Shown one piece after another: positions 55,901 through 64,000 of a DNA stretch of 64,000 bases. The stretch covers positions 1 to 64,000 of the forward strand of contig WTPW01000603.1 in NCBI GenBank assembly GCA_009809945.1, read 5' to 3'. A program made the translations under genes and the position numbers. The notes under the pieces were generated by a model. It did not search any database, was not told the origin of the DNA, and was given only the letters and a program-made list of their open reading frames with translations. The stretch's first letter is position 1, and every line of letters begins with the position of its first letter. Source of the stretch: Gigaspora margarita. Taxonomy: Eukaryota > Glomeromycota > Glomeromycetes > Diversisporales > Gigasporaceae.

Positions 55901-58900
55901 AAAGAACAAAAGCACATTTCGTGTCGATTATCTTTAAACCGACACGATTTAATTACTCCGCTAGTGTAACATACACAAACGCCAATTCAGGATCGGCGTC
56001 CTGCGTAAGATTTTTTCGGGATCGGAAATAAAAAAAGAAACGTTAAAATTATAATTAATAAAATTCATTCATGATGAAGATTATTAACCTAAAACTTTGG
56101 GTTTAAGCCGTGAATCTGATGAACCATTATATATCGTTCCTATTGCCAAGATTCATGTTAATCAATGAACAAATGAACTTCTTTATATAGTGATTTGAAG
56201 GTACTACGTTACTCAATCTATTACGAGAAGATTCGAAATTTATTACCTAAATAAAGTGATCACGCTAACGCTGTTAAATGAGTATTTTTCTTGGATTATT
56301 GCCAAGATTCTGGGCTTTTCCCGGACCACTCGACTTGACTTATGAATTGGAACATTGGACTTGTAGGTTTCTTATTGGAACAAATCCAAATACTAATTTT
56401 CGAGGCATATTTCGTATGTATTTGATACTATCGAGATATTAGATATTGTTGATGATTGATTATTTGGATTACGCATTTGATAAGAAATTTAATATTCTTA
56501 GCGATAGTATTTACGCACGTTTAAAATAAAAAATAAAATATTGAAGTATAGAGACTATCATACGAGGCTACTTTTTATAGTTTAAATATATGTATAACAT
56601 ATATACATATATATATAATTTAAAACAGCCAAAGACAATAACGATAGAGAAACTAGATTACACCAAGAAATTTATTAGGAAACAAATATAAAAACTTCCA
56701 TTTTTTATATATGTAGTAAATACGTAACATCCGCTCACTATATCTTCTTAAAGCAATAATCCGCACGTACGTACGTACTGTAGTGCTGTACGTATGTATC
56801 AGGTATAGTATATTGTCAGTTATCACACAAAATTTTAATTTATGGTTATTATATTATCAAAATTGTGCAGTAAAGTTATATACGTGATTTTGACGTACGT
56901 ACGTACGCATGGGTTTCTCTTGTCGCTATATAGGGTAGAGTAATTTATTAATGAAACCTCGGGCAAACAATCGTACAACATACATAGTTTTTTATGTAAA
57001 ACTGTTAATGTATTTTTATTTATACACATATTGTTGGTTTGTGAGCATTAAAAAACAAGTAAAATAATACATTAATAATGATTAAAAAAATTCATCTGTT
57101 AAATATTAGCTCACAATGGTTCAATGTCTCAATATCTCTAAATATTAACGGTAATATTGGATTTTGCGTACCCAAATTTTTTGCTGTAAACCCAAATTTG
57201 TGAACATCCAATCAAATCAATGAATTTTATCATCATCAATCTTTATTACTGTATTAACAGCAAAAAAAAGCAGTCATAACTTTCCGTAAGTACTGAAGTA
57301 TACGTATAACACGAAATTTTTCAGGACGTCGTTCTTAAGTTTAGCTTTTCTGTTCAAAAGATATTCTTACTTGAGCAAAAAAATAGTGTAGACATAGCTT
57401 ATAACAACAATAAAAGAAAGATCTTGTTAGTAAATCTATACGATTTTGTGATCACAAAAAAGTTGGTAACTATTTAATTTGAGCAGAGTCATAACGTAGT
57501 TGACTCAAAAAAGTTTTTGAATTTAATATTTTAAAATAAACAGACTCCTAACAATTTAGTTTTTTTTTTTTTTAGAGATTAAAAACATCTTGTTAAGCAC
57601 TTAAAACTTGGTAATAGATTTTGGCGAATGTCATTGTTGAGGCATATTTGGGTTTGTTACGCGTAGTTAAATAGAATTTATTGTAATTTTGGAGATATAT
57701 AGAAACTTGGTGTATTATAGCATCAAAAAATAGGAAGTTATGTCAAAAGTATCAACGTATGTTGTAATAACTAATATTTGTTGTTGCAACTGAATTTTTG
57801 ATTATGATTCCAATATTACGTGTAGGCGAACGCAGAATGTAATTGACGTAATTTAACTTCTTGAAAAATAGAATAAAATAAAATTTTTAATATCATATAA
57901 TAATATAATAAATGTAACTATATACAAGTCAATATTATGGTATATACATATATACCGACATCATTACTCTATTATTGATTGGTTAATGCTCACGTGTAAA
58001 ATTTCAGCATACATACGTACGTACGTACAAACTCTAAAATAATTCCGATAGAGGTACGTATCGGTAATATTTATTGCAAATCCGTACGTACGTACAGTAC
58101 ATGATAGTAAGATTTATTATAAGTCTGTTATAAGTTTGTTATAAGTCTGTTATAAGTCTGTACGTAAAGGTAAAAGCTACTGTAGTTTACTAAAATCCGT
58201 ACTTTGTAAAAATAATAGCTGTCGAACTTTTTTAAAATATTTCCGAACAACGAGTTGATATCCGTGATAAATATATAAAACCTTGCGACAGTACTACAGT
58301 ACAGTACAAGAAATTTGATCATGACGAATTTTTTTTGGGGTCTTTGTTTTTTTTTAAGGGTGTGTTATAAGAATTTAGGGTTGGTTTGACCAAATTTATT
58401 AATTCCGATTCGGTAACTTACCCAAAGGCAAAAGTACCGATGATTACCGATGATACATGATACAAAACCATGCTTATTAGTGATGCAGTAGAAACTTCTA
58501 ATGATTACCGTAACTAGTTACGGCTTAAGCCGTGACATCATTGGGACGATTAAATTGCATCACCTTATGTTGCGTAAAAAAGATCAGTTATTCATAAATA
58601 TCCAATCAAATTAATTGATTAGATGTAACGTAGATCGGATGTAGATACGATATACACGGATCTCCGGCCTTTCGGTTCATTATATAACCGGAAGGTCCCT
58701 AATATAACCGGAAGGCCCTAAATAACCGAAAAGTTCTCATATAACCGGAAGGGCCCTAATAGCCGAAAAACTTTTCAATATATAACCGAAAAAATAATAG
58801 TACATATTTTTTGCTGAACTGTTAAATATTTTATCGTTAATATTTTATTTAATAACCGGCTTTCTATAATGACCGAACATTAGATGTGCACTAATTGAAA

Positions 58901-59637
58901 CTACTATATATAGTTTCTTAATGTTATATAACCAATAACTGCATATCCATTTCTTTAACATAGGTTTTCCTATTTCATAGAGTTAGAATGTTCTTTTGAA
59001 GAAAATGAAAATGAACACATTTGGGAAAGTGATGGTTCGTACGTTACGTACTAAAATACAAAAAAAAAATAAATAAATTTTTTTTATTAATAATAGTAGA
59101 TTAAAATTATTATTTTTAATTTTTTTAAATTGTGAACAAATTGTGATTGAGTTAAACAAAATGTGCGAATGAATGAGCAGTGATCTTAAAAAAAAATCTT
59201 GGGGTTAAAAAAATTTCAGTTAATCAAATAAAAAATAACATTGTAAATTTTTAATACTTCAAAGTTTATGTGATCTCTAAGTTAGGACTGGATTCGCTTA
59301 TCATGTTTAGATATGTTGATATGCAAGGGTCTACTCGATTTTCCCTATATGAGTTCAGACCAGTTCTAGACTTAATACGTACGTATATATGTGCGTACGT
59401 GCGTGCGTACGTACTATCATCTATCTGCTTTTATAATCATTACGTGCGTGAGTACGTATCGTCGGTGAAAGTACGTATGCTGTATTTTCACATGCACAGC
59501 CGTAATGCAGTGTTGTACCTATGCATAACAATAAATTAACATTCTTAGAAACGATCTCCATCACCGGTAGTTTTTTAATATAACGTCTTTTTTTTTTTGT
59601 TTCTCACCTGTTTTTTTTTTTTTAATTTTTTTTTAAA
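55901..59637. other. Intergenic region with ACGT-repeat clusters, palindromes and an AACCGGAAG array
   Basis: There is no gene. CGTGTCG..CGACACG pairs at about 55,920-55,950. (ACGT)n or (GTAC)n clusters lie near 56,764-56,800, 56,892-56,908, 58,011-58,028, 58,082-58,098, 59,039-59,050, 59,377-59,412 and 59,440-59,476. Two overlapping palindromes lie at 58,508-58,532. About seven ATATAACCGGAAGGnCC-like words lie at 58,670-58,870. Long T-runs precede the hAT gene start. Frames of 64-89 codons here are not supported. Confidence 0.6.
58670..58870. repeat. Degenerate AACCGGAAGG / AACCGAAAA array
   Basis: The words TATAACCGGAAGG, AACCGAAAAG, TAGCCGAAAAAC, TAACCGAAAAAAT and AACCGGC recur about seven times in 200 bp, 0.8 kb before the hAT-derived gene. 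One TAACCGAAAAAACTC lies downstream of that gene at about 62,534. They could be transposase-binding or promoter sites (inference). Confidence 0.55.
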
Positions 59638-62278
59638 ATGTCACAATCGGATCTAACTCGGTTTTTTGAATCTTTTAATGATCAAAATACTGAAATTCAA
59701 CATCAGTCTTCGGCTAGTGGTGATACTGTAATAAATAGTGATTCACAAACAAAAAAATCTCCTTTATGCAAAGCAAAAGATCAAAACTCGAATGCCGGCG
59801 GTCCGATTCGTAACACTCGAAAAAAGGACCAAATTTCACCAATCACTCAACGTCTTAGAAAAGCCGCTACTTTTCAAGACTCTTGGAAATCAAAGTTTCC
59901 ATGGTTAAGAATAGAAGAACGTATTCCTCCTAATGGTGACTCAGCAGGAGCTAGACAAATTGTTATGTTTTGTAGTATTTGTGAAAAGATTAAAATTAAA
60001 ACTACTCTTTGGTCTACAACTGGATGTACAATGTATAAAGCTGATTATCTTAGACGTCATGAAGTTTCAAAAGAACATGCTATGTCAAAAGAGGCTGCTT
60101 TAGAACCATTACCACCTGAAAAATCTGAAAAATCTGAAAAATCTGAAAAACTTGAAAAATCTACTACTCCTACTACTACTACAACAACATCATCATCAAC
60201 TACTACTACTACTACTACAACTATTAATTCTTCTTGTGATAATTTATCCAAAGGAAATGTTATATCTCAATTAAGAAACACTTTCTTTCTTTCTCAACAT
60301 AATTTTACTTTAAATGTTATTAAAGATCTTACGGACTTTATTACTTTTCAATCCCAAAATCAAAATGATAATAATCTTTACTCCAATAAAGAACTTTTAA
60401 TTCTTCGTCCTCCCAAGTTACCTTCTAAACATAAATTTTCTTTAAGAGATCTTTCTATAACAAATAATCATATTGTACATCCAAGTAGATCTACTAATCA
60501 CGAATTTCTTGAAATTAATTCAAAAATAATCGAAAAAGCTGTTGTCAATGAAATAAATAAATCTTTATGTTGGAGTCTTTTGGTTGATGAAAGTGATACA
60601 AATTCATCAACATCTGAGAAAACTTTAACTCTGGCTTCTAAACATGTTGTGGATGATTTACCGGTTTTACGTTTTTTGGGTTTATTAAAAATTTCTAATA
60701 CTTCTGCTGAATCTCTCTTGGCTGCTATTGATAATTTTATATCACAAAAAGGTTTAAATACTTCAACTTTATTACATTTTGGTAGTGTTGGTTCTTCTAA
60801 TGTTTCTGGTATGTTTATATATATATATTTTTTTAAAAATTTGTATTTATATCTTTATTATTAATTTTTTATATATTTATGTTTGTATTTTTATTTTATT
60901 TTATTTTTTTAGGTGTACATTATGGTCTTTTCACTTTGCTTAAACAAAGAAATCCTTTTATATCTTCCAATCATTGTGTTGTTCATCGTGTTCACATGGC
61001 TATAGATGATGCGACAAAAGATATTCCTTATTTTCAAACGTACAAAGACTTAGTTAAGGGTATTTACACTTATTTCTCTGATTCTTACAGAAAAATGTAT
61101 GAATTAAGAGATGTTGAAGATGATATAAGCAATCCTGATTTGTTTATATTAAACAAAAAAGAAACAAGTTGGCTTTCTTGGGCTCAAGTTATTCATAATT
61201 TTCATATGATTATTGATGATGTTTTTACTGAATTAGAATCTCAATCAGGTGTTTCTAATATGGCTAAATTTTTATATGATTCAATTGATACGGAATTTTA
61301 TGTAGTTACAAAATTCTTGGCTGATATTATGGAAACTATAATGTCAATGATTAACGTATTTCAAAGTGATTACGTTTCATTAAGTGAAACTAGAAAACAA
61401 TTGAATATGGTCATTGAAACAATTACCACTAATTTTATCGGTACTGAATTTTCTACCCCTAATTATGGTACATATCTCTTGATGTATATGAATGAAAATT
61501 CTTTATCTAATTATGATTTACCAGGTAATTTCAAAGTTTAATATTTAAATTTTAATAATTTTAATAATTTTAATAATTTTTAATAATTTTTAATAATTTT
61601 TAAATAATTTTAATAATATTAAATTAATAATTTTAAATAATTTTAATGATTTCTTATTTATATTTACCTTTTTTTTAATCTTTTTTTTTTTTAATCTTTT
61701 TTTTTAAAGGAATCGTTGTCCAATTTTCATTAAATATTATTCAAAGTTTACGAAATCATTTTCCAACTTCTCATTTATATCATGCTATGAGAATTCTTGA
61801 TCCTTCCGAATCTCCTGATGATCAAGAATCTTTAAGAACATATGGTGATTCTGATATAAAATTTCTGGCTGATTTTTATGGTGTCTCTAAACCAATCACT
61901 CTTAACAATACATACCATCCTCCGATCATCGATAATAAAGGTGTTATAAGAGAATGGCAAATGGCAAAATATTTAATTCATGGTTATCGAAATTATTCTT
62001 TTATGGAAGCTTGGAAAAAAATTTGGGTTCAAAATTTTCAATTTAGAAATCAATTTCCTCAATTAACAAAATTGGTAGAAGTTGCACTTACTATGCCTAT
62101 TTCTAATGGTACAGTAGAACGTGTATTTTCTCGTCAACATTTGATAAGAAATGAATTGAATACTGAAATTCTTAGTTATTATTTACATTTAACTCTTAAT
62201 GCTCCTGAATCATGGGAGTCTTTTGATTATGAAAAAGCTTATGAGCATTGGATTGGACTTTCTAAAGCTAATCAATAA
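59638..62278 (+). CDS. hAT-family transposase-derived protein (three exons)
   Basis: Exons are 59,638-60,808, 60,913-61,524 and 61,710-62,278, giving 2,352 nt and 783 residues. Introns are GT..AG (GTATGT/TTTTTTAG and GTAATT/TTTAAAG) with matching phase 1 junctions. A zinc finger of BED/TTF type spans about residues 79-150 (FQDSWKSKFPWL, C112-x2-C115, H141-x5-H147). A Lys/Glu/Ser repeat and a Thr/Ser run lie at about 160-200. The RNase-H-like hAT core has WSLLVDESDT (D317), FGSVGSSNVSG (residue 384), NPFISSNHCVVHRVHMA and TSWLSWAQV. The hAT C-terminal dimerisation part is near 690-770 (MPISNGTVERVFSRQHLI). The layout resembles the ZNF862-like hAT proteins. Residue 384 is Val where hAT transposases carry the second catalytic Asp, so strand transfer is probably lost. 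The frame is otherwise intact. It may be a domesticated gene or a recently dead transposon; no termini were found. Confidence 0.85.
60159..60225. repeat. ACT/ACA trinucleotide microsatellite in coding sequence
   Basis: The repeat encodes a Thr/Ser tract in the hAT-derived protein between the zinc finger and the core. It directly follows a (GAAAAATCT)n run that encodes repeated EKS. Confidence 0.9.
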
Positions 62279-62784
62279 TAATATTATGAATAATATGAAT
62301 AATATGCCAATGGTTTTCTTTTTTTTTCATTTTAAGTACAATTTTTTCTTTAAGAGTAATTATGATTCTTTTTTTTTTTTTCTTTTTTTTTTCCTAAAAA
62401 TTAGAGTTTTTCCAATATGTGTCAACTTTAGATTCCCAATACCTTAAATAAAAACAATATTTAAAAAATTCGACTTTTGCATGATTAGATAATTCATAAT
62501 CAACAAATTTTATATATAACTGGATCATATGTAATAACCGAAAAAACTCTTTAAAAATTTAGTTGTAAATTCGTTCATGGAGAACTTTTTAGTAGTGCAA
62601 AAAAAAAGGTGTGTTTTATAAAAATGGGTTGATCTCGTTACACTGGATTATGATTCGCTATTGGTATTACACAGAACTTCGTATTTTAGGTTTGTTTATT
62701 TTCTACTTCAGTGACTTTTCGGATGGCTATATCTTTAGGATTTGGTGTTACCCTATTGTCAATGATATTTGAGTGTTATATCCA
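62279..62784. other. Downstream flank of the hAT gene
   Basis: T-rich stretches (62,309-62,396) and AATAAA near 62,446 could serve as 3' processing signals. No inverted repeat matching the 5' flank was found. Confidence 0.4.
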
Positions 62785-62907
62785 CATTTCTGCGAAATCT
62801 GTGCTATCTTTGATACTTTCCGTGTTTATACAATCTAAATTCCGTGATTTCCGCGAAATCTGTGCTATCTTTGATATTTTCCGTGTTTATAATCTAATTC
62901 CGTGATT
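62785..62907. repeat. Two-copy 60-bp tandem repeat
   Basis: Both copies contain GCGAAATCTGTGCTATCTTT followed by a TTTCCGTGTTTATA block and AATTCCGTGATTT. They differ by a few substitutions and small indels. Confidence 0.8.
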
Positions 62908-63435
62908 TTTTGCAAAAATGCAGAAATCATCAGCTTTCACCGGGTTTGTTGACAATGAGAATCGATCATTCGAAAAGTTATCAAGTTGGAAACTTAAACC
63001 AATTGTTAAACGCTTATCTACTTTATAAATTATTAGCTATGATAAAGTCGTTGAATAAAAGCGACAAATAACATTTTTGAATGAAGAGTTTCATTTATTT
63101 TTATTAATAAACTTTTCATCAAAGTTTCTTTTTTTATTCGGGAGTTTATGTGGGTAATTAAAAAATATATAACAACTAATCAAAACTAATTAACTCAACT
63201 AATTTACTCAACTAATTTACTCAAACGATTAGAAAATTTTTAGGATTTGGATCACTAGGACAGTTTCACTTTTATTCGCACGGTAATGTCAGTAGATAGA
63301 TTTATTTTTGTATTAATATAATTGATATTTATTATTACCTTCATCAATTAAGATTGATACTAATAAGCATTAAATTCATTATTTTACATTTGTGAAATAA
63401 TAGAAAATACGAACATAAATATTTAGTAAAGAATT

Positions 63436-63540
63436 CTAGGACTTCTTTTAGTATAGATGACTCTATTATAAAATCATTTGATTAATACCGGTAATAGATT
63501 TTATCAATGGGGTCACCTATACTAAAAGAGATCCGGATTC
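63436..63540. mobile_element. Tiny hairpin MITE
   Basis: CTTTTAGTATAGATGACTC in the left arm pairs with GGTCACCTATACTAAAAG in the right, continuing through TATAAAATC / AGATTTTAT to a loop with ACCGGT. The length is about 105 bp. Confidence 0.65.
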
Positions 63541-63895
63541 TATTTGTATATGTCATTATGTTAATAAACCTTTTTTTAACTTCTAAGAAAAGTTGTTAAG
63601 GAGTGTCTTGCAATAAAAATGGTTATTAAAACGTTAAAATCGATACAGTAGATCATGAGATAGAAGTATTCTAGTTTTCGTGACTATATATTTTCTTCTT
63701 TATATAAATAAAGAAGAAAACAAATAGTGTGTATACACGTATACTAGTTATACAAACCAATAATATAACAAATCAACTTGCGAAAATAAATATTAATAAA
63801 TTATTTTTGATCCTTTTGATTATTAGCAATTCTTGATATATGTAATTAAAACTCTGTTATAAAATTATTTCCACTATATCGATATCTGATATGTT

Positions 63896-64000
63896 TGCAT
63901 AAATTACGCCCCCCTGCGCGTTATTTTGAGTATATGCGCGCGCTTATTTTCGAGTACGCGCATGCGCGTTATTTGTGCTAAAGGCTGATCGTATTGCATA
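63896..64000. repeat. GC-rich ATAACGCGCATGCG-type repeat at the window edge
   Basis: CTGCGCGTTATTTTGAGTAT and GTACGCGCATGCGCGTTATT resemble the words just inside the ends of the pogo-type element at 32,647-36,634. This may be one end of another such element that extends past the window. Confidence 0.5.

Noticed and set aside
60057..60251. A minus-strand Val/Asp-rich frame.
   Set aside because: It is the antisense shadow of the Thr/Ser and EKS repeats in the hAT gene.
58359..62640. Direct repeats GGTGTGTTATAA.. (58,361) and GGTGTGTTTTATAA.. (62,608) flanking the hAT gene, which might be LTR-like or duplicated flanks.
   Set aside because: The match is short, AT-rich and imperfect, and it is in direct and not inverted orientation. 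It does not fit hAT termini.

Overview
The window is very AT-rich eukaryotic DNA that is densely packed with transposable elements. The organism is very likely a fungus. It carries a five-exon gene for Kei1, a fungal-type subunit of inositolphosphorylceramide synthase, and its introns are short GT-AG introns of 85-94 nt. The mix of degenerate LINEs, hAT and pogo/mariner elements and small hairpin transposons in AT-rich DNA resembles arbuscular mycorrhizal fungi (Glomeromycotina, Rhizophagus type); that placement is inference.

Layout. The first 47 kb is almost entirely mobile DNA. It includes the 3' end of a LINE at the left edge (1-270), a decayed 9.3-kb copy of the same LINE family on the minus strand (about 22.3-31.6 kb), and a second, 5'-truncated LINE on the plus strand (about 41.5-46.7 kb). 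It also holds a 4-kb pogo-type DNA transposon with a dead transposase (32.6-36.6 kb), three different tRNA-headed SINE-like elements with clear target-site duplications (8.3-9.0, 20.4-21.6 and 36.7-37.2 kb), and more than 25 non-autonomous inverted-repeat elements. Many of these are nested up to four deep (4.8-6.3, 16.0-18.6, 37.3-39.3, 43.1-45.0 kb). Target-site duplications sort the small elements into 9-bp (Mutator-like), 8-bp (hAT-like), TA (mariner/pogo-like) and TTAA groups.

From 47 kb rightward the element density drops and two intact-looking genes appear. One is KEI1 on the minus strand (54,503-55,477), which is too fragmented by introns to show as a single open frame. The other is a three-exon hAT-transposase-derived gene on the plus strand (59,638-62,278, 783 aa). 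The frame of the hAT gene is intact, but valine replaces the aspartate expected in the second catalytic motif, and no terminal inverted repeats were found. It is therefore a candidate for a domesticated or recently inactivated transposase.

No operon-like gene cooperation is present. The main biology is transposon nesting and decay. The most unusual observations are the hAT gene with an altered active site, a Mutator-like MITE group whose members share a telomere-repeat-like internal core, a 1.9-kb element built from four head-to-tail palindromic units, and recurring GC-rich motifs that stand out from the AT-rich background.
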